Shown: positions 23,973-33,061 of the stretch, in pieces
How positions within the stretch are numbered: position 1 is the stretch's first letter
How the letters are laid out: each line of letters opens with the position of its first letter
Origin: UBA11222 sp049323435
GTDB lineage: Bacteria; Pseudomonadota; Alphaproteobacteria; UBA11222
Reading direction: 5' to 3'
Assembly (NCBI GenBank): GCA_049323435.1
Contig: JBMOMX010000024.1
Span: 1 to 64,000 of the forward strand
Length of the DNA: 64,000 nt
Position numbers and translations under genes: made by a program
The notes under the pieces: model-generated
What the model saw: the letters and a program-made list of their open reading frames with translations, nothing else
Databases searched by the model: none
What the model was told of the DNA's origin: nothing

Positions 23973-25682
23973 TCAAAACAGAAAATAACGTTGCGCCATC
24001 GGCAACACGGATGCAGGCGCACAGCTCAGCACTTCGCCATCGGCGCGCACTTCATAGGTTTCGGGATCAACCTCGATTTTTGGCAGCGCATGATTATGGA
24101 TCATCTGCGCTTTGCCAATGGCGCGAATATTTTTCACCGGCAGAATCTCGCTTTGCAAACCCAACTGGCCCGCAAGCCCGCTCGATACTGCCGCCTGTGA
24201 CAGGAAACTGAACCGGCTGGCGGTGCGCGCGCGCCCGAATGCGCCAAACATCGGGCGGAAATAAACCGGCTGCGGTGTCGGGATGGAGGCGTTGGGATCG
24301 CCCATCAGCGCAGCGGTGATGGTTCCGGCCTTCAGCACCAGATCGGGCTTGACGCCGAAAAAGGCCGGTTTCCACAAGACCAGATCAGCGAATTTTCCGG
24401 TCTCGATCGATCCCACATAGCTGGAAATGCCATGCGCCAGCGCGGGATTAATGGTGTATTTGGCGATATAACGCCGTACACGGAAATTATCATTGCCGCC
24501 GGTTTCTTCCGGCAGCGGCCCGCGCTGTTTGCGCATTTTATCCGCCGTCTGCCAGGTGCGGATGATCACCTCGCCGATACGGCCCATGGCCTGGCTGTCG
24601 CTTGCCAGAATACTGATTGCGCCAATATCATGCAGGATGTCTTCGGCGGCAATGGTTTCGCGCCGGATTCGGCTTTCGGCGAAGGCCACATCTTCGGGAA
24701 TATTGGGGTCTAGATGGTGGCACACCATCAGCATGTCGAGATGTTCATCAATCGTGTTCACGGTGAACGGGCGTGTCGGATTGGTGGAAGACGGGATCAC
24801 ATTGGCGACACCGCACACTTTGATAATATCCGGCGCATGGCCGCCGCCTGCACCCTCGGTATGGAAGGCGTGAATATTACGGCCCTTGAAAGCGGCGATG
24901 CTGTTTTCGACAAAACCGGATTCATTCAGCGTGTCGGTATGAATGGTGACGGCAGTATCGGTTTCTTCGGCAACATTCAGACAGGTGTCAATGGCGGCAG
25001 GCGTCGTGCCCCAGTCCTCGTGCAGTTTCAGCCCGCAGGCGCCGGCCGCAATCTGTTCATGCAGCCCGCCCGGCAGCGTTGCATTGCCCTTGCCGAAAAA
25101 TCCGATATTGATGGGCAGCGCGTCTGCCGCCTGCAACATGCGCGCCAGATGAAACGCGCCAGACGTGCAGGTGGTGGCGTTGGTGCCTTCGGCGGGGCCG
25201 GTGCCGCCGCCCATCAATGTGGTCACGCCGCTATATAACGCATCTTCGATCTGCTGCGGGCAGATGAAATGAATATGCACGTCAATGCCGCCCGCCGTCA
25301 GAATGCGCCCCTCGCCTGCAATAATCTCCGTACCCGGACCAATTACGATATTCACCCCCGGCTGCACATCCGGATTGCCGGCCTTGCCAATGCCGGCAAT
25401 ACGCCCGTCGCGAATGCCAACATCAGCCTTGATGATGCCCCAATGGTCAATGATCAGCGCATTGGTGATCACTGTATCCATCGCGCCCTGCGCGCGGGTC
25501 ATCTGGGACTGGCCCATGCCGTCGCGGATAACCTTACCGCCGCCGAATTTAACCTCTTCGCCGTAAATGGTCCGGTCTTCCTCGACCTCGATGATCAGAT
25601 CGGTGTCAGCAAGCCGCACTCTGTCGCCTTTGGTCGGGCCATACATGGCGGCATAGGCGTCCCGGGTGATTTTGAATGCCAT
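23973..25682 (-). CDS. ureC: Urease alpha (catalytic) subunit
   Basis: A full-length 569-residue urease catalytic subunit, hydrolysing urea to ammonia and carbamate with two nickel ions. Nickel ligands are visible: H136 and H138 in GGIDVHIHFICPQQ, and the carbamylated lysine K219 in CGLKLHEDWG. The active-site flap holds MVCHHLDPNIPEDVAFAESR with the mobile cysteine. IGEVIIRTWQTADKM and GSIETGKFADLVLWKPAFFG follow in the usual order. It lies between ureB (3-base gap) and ureE. Confidence 0.98.
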   Translation of the reverse strand: MAFKITRDAYAAMYGPTKGDRVRLADTDLIIEVEEDRTIYGEEVKFGGGKVIRDGMGQSQMTRAQGAMDTVITNALIIDHWGIIKADVGIRDGRIAGIGKAGNPDVQPGVNIVIGPGTEIIAGEGRILTAGGIDVHIHFICPQQIEDALYSGVTTLMGGGTGPAEGTNATTCTSGAFHLARMLQAADALPINIGFFGKGNATLPGGLHEQIAAGACGLKLHEDWGTTPAAIDTCLNVAEETDTAVTIHTDTLNESGFVENSIAAFKGRNIHAFHTEGAGGGHAPDIIKVCGVANVIPSSTNPTRPFTVNTIDEHLDMLMVCHHLDPNIPEDVAFAESRIRRETIAAEDILHDIGAISILASDSQAMGRIGEVIIRTWQTADKMRKQRGPLPEETGGNDNFRVRRYIAKYTINPALAHGISSYVGSIETGKFADLVLWKPAFFGVKPDLVLKAGTITAALMGDPNASIPTPQPVYFRPMFGAFGRARTASRFSFLSQAAVSSGLAGQLGLQSEILPVKNIRAIGKAQMIHNHALPKIEVDPETYEVRADGEVLSCAPASVLPMAQRYFLF

Positions 25683-25685
25683 GAC

Positions 25686-25997
25686 TCAGTTTCCCAGTTT
25701 GCCGTTGATGCGGCCATTAAATCCGTACACGGTGCGCGCGCCCTGATAGGCAACTAGGTTCACATCGCGGGTCTGGCCCGGCTCAAAACGCACCGCCGTG
25801 CCGGCGGGAATATCCAGCCGCATGCCGCGCGCCGCCTCGCGGTCAAAATCCAGCGCCGCATTGGTTTCATAAAAATGATAATGCGATCCCACCTGAATCG
25901 GCCGGTCGCCGCGATTGGCGACGGTGAGGATGATCACCGCGCGGCCCGCATTCAGTTCGATCGAACCGCCAGCGCAGATAATTTCTCCGGGTTTCAT
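25686..25997 (-). CDS. ureB: Urease beta subunit
   Basis: A 103-residue structural subunit of the urease (alpha-beta-gamma)3 complex. MKPGEIICAGGSIELNAGR, QVGSHYHFYETNAALDFDR, RGMRLDIPAGTAVRFEPGQ and the ending VYGFNGRINGKL are all canonical. Separate ureA and ureB genes match the usual bacterial three-subunit form rather than the fused Helicobacter form. Confidence 0.97.
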   Translation of the reverse strand: MKPGEIICAGGSIELNAGRAVIILTVANRGDRPIQVGSHYHFYETNAALDFDREAARGMRLDIPAGTAVRFEPGQTRDVNLVAYQGARTVYGFNGRINGKLGN

Positions 25998-26008
25998 GGG
26001 CCGTGCTC

Positions 26009-26311
26009 CTATCGGATGGGTTCGTGAACGGTGACCAGCTTGGTGCCGTCGGGAAATGTCGCCTCGACCTGTATGTCATGGATCATTTCGGCTATGCCAT
26101 CCATCACCTGCGCACGGGAAATCACGGTGGCGCCGTCGCGCATCAGTTCGGCAACAGTGCGCCCGTCGCGCGCGCCCTCGACCACATAATCGGTGATCAG
26201 CGCGATGGCTTCGGGATAGTTCAGCTTCACGCCGCGTTCCAGCCGGCGGCGCGCCACCATCGCCGCCATGGCGATCAGCAATTTGTCCTTTTCACGCGGC
26301 GTCAGATTCAT
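26009..26311 (-). CDS. ureA: Urease gamma subunit
   Basis: A 100-residue subunit beginning MNLTPREKDKLLIAMAAMVA and ending VTVHEPIR, both canonical. The frame is open for 53 codons more upstream, but that part overlaps ureD and does not resemble urease. I therefore use ATG 26311. It lies 11 bases before ureB and 17 bases after ureD. Confidence 0.97.
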   Translation of the reverse strand: MNLTPREKDKLLIAMAAMVARRRLERGVKLNYPEAIALITDYVVEGARDGRTVAELMRDGATVISRAQVMDGIAEMIHDIQVEATFPDGTKLVTVHEPIR

Positions 26312-26328
26312 GGCTTGCGCTTCCTTTC

Positions 26329-27210
26329 CTATACATGCCAGATGCGCGGCAGAACCGCAGGCAAACCAGCCGCCTGATGCCGGAACGCGGCCCAGAACTG
26401 CCCCAGGCCCGCGCGAAGCGCCCGCGGTTCTAACGCCAGCCAGCGCATCACCAGCACCCCATTCACGCAACTTGCCGAAGCCAGCACCCCATCGCCACAG
26501 GCCTGCTGCAAGCCGCGCGCCGGTTCAAGATAATCCGCGGCGCCACTGCCTGCAAAGACCAATGTGGCCAGTGCGCGCGCACCGTTCAGGCCCGCTTTGG
26601 CGTTTCCAGCCGCAGCAAAATTTCCATCCATGCGCAGCGCATCGGCCCAGATCAAATGCCCGTCCAGACGCACTTCCCAGGCGTCACGCAGATAACCCTG
26701 CGTCACCGTTTCACCGCTGGCGATGCGGCCCAGCACCAGAAATTCACCCGCCAGCATGCGCGCGCCAGGCGCCAGATGCAGGCGGGTGGTGCGGCGCAAC
26801 CGCGCGCCGTTAAAAAAAATCGTTTCCTGCGGCAACCATTCCGCCCAGGCATTCTGGCCCGCATGCAGATCAACAGAAATATGGGCTGTATCGCCGGCCG
26901 AGCGATATACTTTTTCCGCCGCCGATGCGACACACAGCGCCGCCGCATGTTCGCCTACGCAAAAATTTATATCCAGCCTGTCGCCCGCGATCAACCCGCC
27001 CGACATGTTCACCAAGGTTGCCTGCGCCGCGTCACCCTCGGCCGGTTTGGAAAACAGCACCCGTAACGGATCGTGGTGCGCAAGATGCGCCAGGCGTGTG
27101 ATCCCGCCGCTGCACGCATAGCGGATATCGGCAACTCCCCGCACTTCCTGGCGCCATGCCGGCGCGGCATGGTGTTCAGACGGTAAGATGGCGGCGGACA
27201 TCTTGTTCAT
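26329..27210 (-). CDS. ureD: Urease accessory protein UreD (UreH)
   Basis: A 293-residue scaffold protein that binds apo-urease with UreF and UreG. Family motifs are VLFSKPAEGDAAQATLVNMS, GGLIAGDRLDINFCVGEHA, TSAAEKVYRS in the form ASAAEKVYRSAGD, WLPQETIFFNGARL and GEFLVLGRIASGE. The ATG at 27210 has GAGG 6 bases upstream and overlaps the end of urtE by 35 bases, linking urea transport and urease genes in one operon. A second ATG at 27201 is possible. Confidence 0.94.
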   Translation of the reverse strand: MNKMSAAILPSEHHAAPAWRQEVRGVADIRYACSGGITRLAHLAHHDPLRVLFSKPAEGDAAQATLVNMSGGLIAGDRLDINFCVGEHAAALCVASAAEKVYRSAGDTAHISVDLHAGQNAWAEWLPQETIFFNGARLRRTTRLHLAPGARMLAGEFLVLGRIASGETVTQGYLRDAWEVRLDGHLIWADALRMDGNFAAAGNAKAGLNGARALATLVFAGSGAADYLEPARGLQQACGDGVLASASCVNGVLVMRWLALEPRALRAGLGQFWAAFRHQAAGLPAVLPRIWHV

Positions 27211-27871
27211 TCATGGCCTCAGACGTGCCGGACAGCACCACTTCGCCGCGCACCATGACGATGAACTCATCAGCCAGGTCGCGCGCGAATTCAAAATATT
27301 GTTCCACCAGCACTATCGCCATATCGCCGCGATCCCGCAAGATGCCGATGACATTGGCAATGTCCTTGATGATCGAAGGCTGAATGCCCTCGGTCGGCTC
27401 GTCCAGCAGCAACAGGCGCGGGCGCATGACCAGCGCGCGGGCAATCGCCAGCTGCTGCTGCTGGCCGCCGCTTAAATCACCACCCCGCCGGCGCAGCATG
27501 TCTTTCAGAACAGGAAACAGATCATAGGTTTCAGCGGGAATGAACCGCTCGGCCCTGGGCAGCGCCGCAAACCCGGTTTGCAGATTTTCCTCAACCGTCA
27601 GCAGCGGGAAAATCTCCCGTCCTTGCGGCACAAAGGCAATGCCGCGCCGGGCGCGTTCATAGGGGGCCAGCCTCGTAATATCGGTATCTTCCCAGGCAAT
27701 GGCGCCCGCGCCTGCCGCCTGCTGTCCTGCAATGGCGCGCAGCAGGCTGGTTTTACCCACCCCATTGCGCCCCATAATGCAAGTGACCGCCCCCTTGCGC
27801 GCGGCCAGATTCACGCCGCGCAAAATCTGGCTGGCGCCATAATAGAGATCAATATTTTTTACTGCCAACAT
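27176..27871 (-). CDS. urtE: Urea ABC transporter ATP-binding subunit UrtE
   Basis: A 231-residue LivF-like ATPase of the high-affinity urea importer. Walker A is GRNGVGKTSLLRA, the signature LSGGQQQQLAIARAL, and Walker B LLLLDEPTEGIQPSI. The opening LAVKNIDLYYGASQILRGV is the UrtE/LivF N-terminus. It is adjacent to UrtD, with a 3-base gap. Confidence 0.95.
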   Translation of the reverse strand: MLAVKNIDLYYGASQILRGVNLAARKGAVTCIMGRNGVGKTSLLRAIAGQQAAGAGAIAWEDTDITRLAPYERARRGIAFVPQGREIFPLLTVEENLQTGFAALPRAERFIPAETYDLFPVLKDMLRRRGGDLSGGQQQQLAIARALVMRPRLLLLDEPTEGIQPSIIKDIANVIGILRDRGDMAIVLVEQYFEFARDLADEFIVMVRGEVVLSGTSEAMNEQDVRRHLTV

Positions 27872-27874
27872 GCG

Positions 27875-28627
27875 CTAGCGCCCCAGATACACTTCAATGA
27901 CGCGCTGATCCGCCTGCACTTTGTCAAGCGAGCCTTCGGCCAGCACGGAGCCTTCGTGCAGCACGGTGACATAGGTATTCAGACGGCGGACAAATTCCAT
28001 GTCATGCTCCACCACGATAACACTGTGATCCCTGGCGATGGCGCGCAGCAGATCCGCCGTCTGTTCGGTTTCGCTATCTGTCATGCCCGCCACCGGTTCA
28101 TCCACCAGCAGCAATTCGGGATCCTGCATCAGCAGCATGCCTATTTCCAGCCATTGTTTCTGGCCGTGGCTGAGCGATCCGGCCTGCATGGCGGCGCGAT
28201 CCGTCAGCGAAACAATATGCAGCACTTCCTCAATGCGGATGCGCTGCGCGGCGTTCAGGCGGAAAAACAGCGAGGCGCGCGCGCGCCGGTCGCATTTCAG
28301 CGCCAGTTCCAGATTTTCAAACACGCTGAGATTTTCAAAAATCGTCGGCTTCTGAAATTTGCGGCCAATGCCCAGATTGGCGATGGCGGCTTCATCCATT
28401 TTGCGCAGATCAATATCGCCATTGAAAAACACCTGGCCTTCATCGGCGCGGGTTTTACCGGTAATGACATCCATCATGGTGGTTTTGCCCGCCCCGTTAG
28501 GGCCGATAATGGCGCGCATTTCGCCCGCATGCACCACCAGGCTGAGATTGTTCAACGCCTTGAAGCCGTCAAAGCTGACGCTGACGCCATCCAGATACAG
28601 CATGACATCCTTGTGGGCGGTGCTCAT
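27875..28627 (-). CDS. urtD: Urea ABC transporter ATP-binding subunit UrtD
   Basis: A 250-residue LivG-like ATPase. Walker A is IIGPNGAGKTTMMDVITGKT, the signature region LSHGQKQWLEIGMLLMQDP (the H in place of G after S is normal for UrtD), and Walker B LLLVDEPVAGM. The start overlaps the urtC stop by 4 bases. It pairs with UrtE to power urea uptake. Confidence 0.95.
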   Translation of the reverse strand: MSTAHKDVMLYLDGVSVSFDGFKALNNLSLVVHAGEMRAIIGPNGAGKTTMMDVITGKTRADEGQVFFNGDIDLRKMDEAAIANLGIGRKFQKPTIFENLSVFENLELALKCDRRARASLFFRLNAAQRIRIEEVLHIVSLTDRAAMQAGSLSHGQKQWLEIGMLLMQDPELLLVDEPVAGMTDSETEQTADLLRAIARDHSVIVVEHDMEFVRRLNTYVTVLHEGSVLAEGSLDKVQADQRVIEVYLGR

Positions 28628-29763
28628 GTGCCTTTCCCCGCGTAAAGAAATTTGAGCGGGCCATGCCGCAGCCGCCGCAGATCAAGCTGATTGACCAGCC
28701 CGACAATGCCTTTGGGCAAAAACAATGTAACCGCAACAAACAGCCCGCCCAGCATGAACAGCCACATTTCGGGCACCGCGCCGGTGAAATAGCTTTTGGC
28801 GTAATTCACCAGCCCTGCCCCCAGCGCCGCGCCGAACAATGTGCCGCGCCCGCCCACCGCCACCCAGATCACCGCCTCGATGGAATTTCCCGGCGTGAAT
28901 TCGGTTGGGTTGATGATACCCACCTGCGGCACATAGAGCGCGCCCGCAACACCCGCCAGCATGGCGGAAAAGGTAAACACAAACAATTTGTAATACTGCA
29001 CCTGATAGCCCAGAAACCGCACCCTGCTCTCAGAATCGCGAATGGCTTCCAGAATGCGGCCAAGCTTCGAGCGCACAATCATGGCGCATAGCAGATAGCC
29101 TCCCGCCAGCGCCAGCGCGCTTAATGCAAACAGCGCGTTGCGTGTTGCATCCGCCTGCAAATCAAAACCCAGAATGTCCTTGAAATCGGTCAGGCCATTA
29201 TTGCCGCCAAAGCCCATATCATTACGGAAAAACGCCAGCATCAGCGCATAGGTCATGGCCTGGGTGATGATCGAAAGATAAACGCCTGTCACCCGGCTGC
29301 GAAACGCAAACCAGCCAAACAAAAAAGCCAGCGCGCCCGGAACCATCACCACCATCAATATGGCATAGGTAAAACTGTCAAAGCCATACCAGGCCCAGGG
29401 CAGTTCACTCCAGTTCAGAAACACCATGAAATCCGGCAGCTCCGCATTGCCATAGACGCCGCGCGTGCCGATCTGGCGCATCATATACATGCCCATGGCA
29501 TAGCCGCCGAGGCCAAAAAACGCCCCATGCCCCAGACTTAATATCCCGCAATAGCCCCATACCAGATCCACGCTCAGCGCTAGCAATGCATAGCAGACAT
29601 ATTTTCCCATCAGGCTGACCAGATAGGTTGGTACATGAAAAAACGAATCCGCCGGAACATACAGATTAAGCAACGGCACCAGAACCGCTGCGCCCAGCGT
29701 CAGCGCCAGCAGAATTTTTCCGCCCAGCGGCAGTGAAAGAATGAAACCCTGATTTACCGGCAT
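28624..29763 (-). CDS. urtC: Urea ABC transporter permease UrtC
   Basis: A 379-residue LivM-like permease with about nine to ten hydrophobic segments. Recognisable parts are DLVWGYCGILSLGHGAFFGL, the long periplasmic loop with TRGVYGNAELPDFMVFLNW that is typical of UrtC, and GAVPEMWLFMLGGLFVAVTL near the end. It forms the channel with UrtB in the inner membrane. Confidence 0.95.
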   Translation of the reverse strand: MPVNQGFILSLPLGGKILLALTLGAAVLVPLLNLYVPADSFFHVPTYLVSLMGKYVCYALLALSVDLVWGYCGILSLGHGAFFGLGGYAMGMYMMRQIGTRGVYGNAELPDFMVFLNWSELPWAWYGFDSFTYAILMVVMVPGALAFLFGWFAFRSRVTGVYLSIITQAMTYALMLAFFRNDMGFGGNNGLTDFKDILGFDLQADATRNALFALSALALAGGYLLCAMIVRSKLGRILEAIRDSESRVRFLGYQVQYYKLFVFTFSAMLAGVAGALYVPQVGIINPTEFTPGNSIEAVIWVAVGGRGTLFGAALGAGLVNYAKSYFTGAVPEMWLFMLGGLFVAVTLFLPKGIVGLVNQLDLRRLRHGPLKFLYAGKGT

Positions 29764-29765
29764 GA

Positions 29766-31370
29766 TCAGTTCTCCACCGCGCGGCCCTTTAGCGCGAACA
29801 TGCCGCGCGGGCGATACTGAATGAACAGAATCAGCGCAATCAGAATGAAAATCTTGCCCAGCACCGCGCCTGCAAACGGTTCCAGAAATTTATTCACCAG
29901 ACCGAGGCTCATGGCGCCAAAAAATGTGCCCAGCAAATTGCCGACACCGCCAAACACCACCACCATAAAACTATCAACAATATAGCTTTGTCCCAGATTG
30001 GGGCTGACATTGTCGATCTGGCTCAGCGCCACACCGGCAATGCCCGCAATGCCGGAACCCAGACCAAAGGTCAGCGCATCGACCGTGCCGGTGCGGATGC
30101 CCATGCTATTGGCCATGGCGCGGTTCTGCGTCACCGCGCGCATGCGCAGGCCAAGTGAGGTTTTGCGCATCACCAGCACCAGCAGGCCGAGCACCAGCAG
30201 CGAGAAAATAATAATCGCCAGCCGGTTATAGGTCAGCGCCAGACCGCTATCAAATTCCAGCGCGCCGCTCATCCAGCCTGGCGTGCCAACCTCTTTATTC
30301 GTGGGGCCAAAGATAGAGCGCACGCTTTGCTGCAAAATCAGGCTGACGCCCCAGGTGGCCAGCAGGGTTTCCAATGGCCGCCCATACAAAAACCGGATAA
30401 TGCCCCGTTCAATGGCAATGCCCACCAGGCCCGACACCATGAAAGCGGCGGGAATGGCGATAAACAGCGAAGCGTCAAACAGCCCCGGCCAGGTGGTGCG
30501 GATCACTTCCTGCACCATGAAAGTGGTATAGGCGCCGATCATCACCATTTCGCCATGCGCCATATTGATAATGCCCATCACGCCGAAGGTAATGGCCAGC
30601 CCGATTGCCGCCAGCAGCAGCACTGAACCAAGGCTAAGGCCGTGAAATAGCGCCTCGGCCATGCCCCAGAATTCCAGGCGGCTTTCCACGCCCGCCAGCG
30701 CCTTTGCGGCGGCGGCGCGCACCGTCTCGTCGCTTTGTTGCATCGCCGTGTTGAGTATCGCCTTCACATCCTGATCGGTAAAGCTGCCCAGCGTTTCAAT
30801 CGCTTTCAGGCGCACCTGCACATCGCTGGACTGATCCAGATGAATGCCCGCAAGGGCGCGCTGCATGCGGCGCGCCACTGCCGCATCACTTTCTTTGGCC
30901 AATGCGGTTTCCAGCAGCGGGATGCTTTCCGGCGCGGCGTTTTTGAAAATATCGTCCGCCGCGCGTTTGCGCAATATTGGATCGGGGCCAAGCAATGTCA
31001 TGCCGCCCAGCGCGCCACGCAGCCGCGTGCGGATGGCGTTGGTGATATTGGCCTTGGTCATTTCTTCCGGGGTGACGCTGCCGCCGGACGCCCCGGTCAG
31101 CGGATGTTTCAGATCAAATCCGGTTGCGGTTTCACTGGTGATCCAGATCGTCCCATCTGATTTGCGGCTATATAAATTTCCATTCAGCAGCGCCTCCAGC
31201 GGCGCAATCACCGCCACATCCCCGGTTGCGGTCAGCGCGTCGATAGCTTCGCTCTGTGTGCTGCGGCTTTTATCCGCAAGCTTCTGGATCAGAGCAGGCA
31301 GATCAGCTTGCGCCACCGCGGGCGGAGATATCATCAGTAGGAAGATTAAAACCAGAAAATTTTTCAACAT
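29766..31370 (-). CDS. urtB: Urea ABC transporter permease UrtB with N-terminal periplasmic helical domain
   Basis: A 534-residue LivH-like permease. A signal peptide (MLKNFLVLIFLLMISPPAVA) is followed by about 200 residues of HEAT-like helices (LIQKLADKSRSTQSEAIDAL and similar), which is normal for UrtB and absent from amino-acid LivH. The permease part begins near GLSLGSVLLLAAIGLAITFG and holds IINMAHGEMVMIGAYTTF. It is separated from urtA by 200 bases that contain a type B palindromic repeat. Confidence 0.95.
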   Translation of the reverse strand: MLKNFLVLIFLLMISPPAVAQADLPALIQKLADKSRSTQSEAIDALTATGDVAVIAPLEALLNGNLYSRKSDGTIWITSETATGFDLKHPLTGASGGSVTPEEMTKANITNAIRTRLRGALGGMTLLGPDPILRKRAADDIFKNAAPESIPLLETALAKESDAAVARRMQRALAGIHLDQSSDVQVRLKAIETLGSFTDQDVKAILNTAMQQSDETVRAAAAKALAGVESRLEFWGMAEALFHGLSLGSVLLLAAIGLAITFGVMGIINMAHGEMVMIGAYTTFMVQEVIRTTWPGLFDASLFIAIPAAFMVSGLVGIAIERGIIRFLYGRPLETLLATWGVSLILQQSVRSIFGPTNKEVGTPGWMSGALEFDSGLALTYNRLAIIIFSLLVLGLLVLVMRKTSLGLRMRAVTQNRAMANSMGIRTGTVDALTFGLGSGIAGIAGVALSQIDNVSPNLGQSYIVDSFMVVVFGGVGNLLGTFFGAMSLGLVNKFLEPFAGAVLGKIFILIALILFIQYRPRGMFALKGRAVEN

Positions 31371-31410
31371 GTAAAAGGCTGCTTTTTATATGGAAGGGTC
31401 AGACCTATGC

Positions 31411-31514
31411 CCCGACCCCCCTCCCAACCTCCCCCTTGCAGGGGAAGGAGGAGCGCGCAGGCGCCGCCGCATACTACTCCCTCCCCCTGAAAGGGGGAGG
31501 GATGGGGTGGGGGT
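31411..31514. repeat. Type B palindromic repeat between urtA and urtB
   Basis: CCCGACCCCCCTCCCAACCT opens and GGGATGGGGTGGGGGT closes a 104-base element with two inner hairpins (CCCCCTTGCAGGGG and CTCCCCCTGAAAGGGGGAG). It lies in the only large gap of the urea operon. It could act as a partial terminator or as a stabiliser of the upstream urtA message, giving more binding protein than permease; that effect is inference. Confidence 0.8.
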
Positions 31515-31570
31515 AAAAGCGCCCCCGGGCTTAGATATATCAGCGGAAGACGAAATTATCACCCGCCCAG

Positions 31571-32851
31571 TTAGTTCACCGTAAATTTCGGCTTTTCGCA
31601 ATTGCCGCATACCCAGGGGAAGGTCCAGTCTGCCGTCAGTTTTTTGCTTTCGGGGATGAAATCGGACCAGGCATCGCCGACAATCGGGCCATCGGTCCGC
31701 CAGACGATGTCAAACTGGCCATTGGACTGAATTTCGCCGATCATCACCGGCTTGGACAGATGATGATTGGTGTTCATCACGCTGTCAAAGCCGCCGGGAG
31801 CCTTGACTTTCTGGCCATACATGGCCTGGCGCACGGCATCCACATCGGTAGTGCCCGCCTGCTCAACCGCCTGCACCCACATTTTGAAGCCGATATAATG
31901 GGCTTCCATCGGGTCATTGGTGACGCGCTTGGGGTTCTTGATGAAGGTCTGCCACTGCTTGATGAATTCGGCATTCTTTGGCGAGTCCACTGACATGAAA
32001 TAATTCCATGCAGCCAGATGGCCGACCAGCGGCGTGGTGTCGAGACCAGCCAGTTCTTCTTCACCAACCGAGAAGGCGACGACCGGAATATCTTCCGCCT
32101 TGATGCCCTGATTGCCCAGTTCCTTGTAGAACGGCACATTGGCGTCGCCATTGATGGTGGAAACCACCGCCGTCTTCTTGCCTTCAGATGCGAATTTCTT
32201 CACATTTGTTACAATCGTCTGCCAGTCGGAATGGCCGAACGGCGTATATTCTTCCATGATGTCAGCTTCGGCCACGCCCTTGGCTTTCAGAAATGCGCGC
32301 AGAATCTTGTTGGTGGTGCGGGGATAGACATAGTCCGTACCCAGAAGAACCCAGCGCTTTGCTTCGCCGCCATCCTTGCTCATCAGATATTCCACCGCCG
32401 GGATCGCCTGCTGGTTTGGCGCAGCGCCCGTGTAGAACACATTGCGCGAGGATTCCTCGCCTTCATACTGCACCGGATAGAACAGCAGCCCGTTCAGTTC
32501 CTCAAACACCGGCAGCACCGACTTGCGTGACACAGAGGTCCAGCAGCCAAACACCACATCGGTCTTTTTGACCTCCAGCAGCTCGCGCGCCTTTTCCGCA
32601 AACAGCGGCCAGTTGGAGGCCGGATCAACGACAACGGCCTCAAGCTTCTTGCCCAGCAGGCCGCCCTTCTTGTTCTGATCGTCGATCATCATCAAAATTG
32701 TGTCTTTCAGCGTTGTTTCGCTGATCGCCATGGTACCGGAAAGTGAATGCAGCACACCGACCTTAATTGTATCATCGGCAGCTTTTGCGCTACTGACGCC
32801 AATCCCCAAAATTGCAGCCACCATTGCTGCTTTGTGCAAAAAACTTTTCAT
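31571..32851 (-). CDS. urtA: Urea ABC transporter substrate-binding protein UrtA
   Basis: A 426-residue periplasmic binding protein. The signal peptide ends near GVSSAKA-ADD. The mature protein opens IKVGVLHSLSGTMAISETTL, the diagnostic UrtA/AmiC-like start, followed by ASNWPLFAEKARELL, VFGCWTSVSRKSVLPVFEEL, NGLLFYPVQYEGEESSRNV and GTDYVYPRTTN. The end, FPWVCGNCEKPKFTVN, is also family-typical. A strong ribosome site (AAGGGGAG, 6 bases) precedes the ATG. It is the first gene of the operon, under a putative sigma-54 promoter. Confidence 0.97.
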   Translation of the reverse strand: MKSFLHKAAMVAAILGIGVSSAKAADDTIKVGVLHSLSGTMAISETTLKDTILMMIDDQNKKGGLLGKKLEAVVVDPASNWPLFAEKARELLEVKKTDVVFGCWTSVSRKSVLPVFEELNGLLFYPVQYEGEESSRNVFYTGAAPNQQAIPAVEYLMSKDGGEAKRWVLLGTDYVYPRTTNKILRAFLKAKGVAEADIMEEYTPFGHSDWQTIVTNVKKFASEGKKTAVVSTINGDANVPFYKELGNQGIKAEDIPVVAFSVGEEELAGLDTTPLVGHLAAWNYFMSVDSPKNAEFIKQWQTFIKNPKRVTNDPMEAHYIGFKMWVQAVEQAGTTDVDAVRQAMYGQKVKAPGGFDSVMNTNHHLSKPVMIGEIQSNGQFDIVWRTDGPIVGDAWSDFIPESKKLTADWTFPWVCGNCEKPKFTVN

Positions 32852-32898
32852 ACTAGCTCCCCTTTAGGTTTGAAGGATCCTCTTCAAAGGGTTAATTA

Positions 32899-32914
32899 AG
32901 CAAAAGCTATGCCA
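32899..32914 (-). promoter_or_regulatory. Putative sigma-54 (-24/-12) promoter of the urt-ure operon
   Basis: On the minus strand the sequence reads TGGCATAGCTTTTGCT. It matches the consensus TGGCACG-N4-TTGCT with the invariant GG and GC exactly spaced. The expected transcription start would be near 32888, leaving about 37 bases before the urtA ATG. Sigma-54 with NtrC control of urea uptake is well known in proteobacteria. A TGCACC half-site at 33032-33037 could belong to an NtrC box but is not convincing. Confidence 0.6.
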
Positions 32915-33061
32915 GCGATGCTCACACGGGATGTCCGTATAGATGCATCGGTCTGACCCATTTTATGCATTTTTTTTAGGCATTTATGCGTGTAACGCCT
33001 TAATTATAGGCATATTGGCCGGGAAAATCTGTGCACCTCCCGCCATCCGGCCATGCCCGGA

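Noticed and set aside
33032..33037. NtrC binding site upstream of urtA
   Set aside because: Only one TGCACC half-site is present, without a matching second half at the expected distance.
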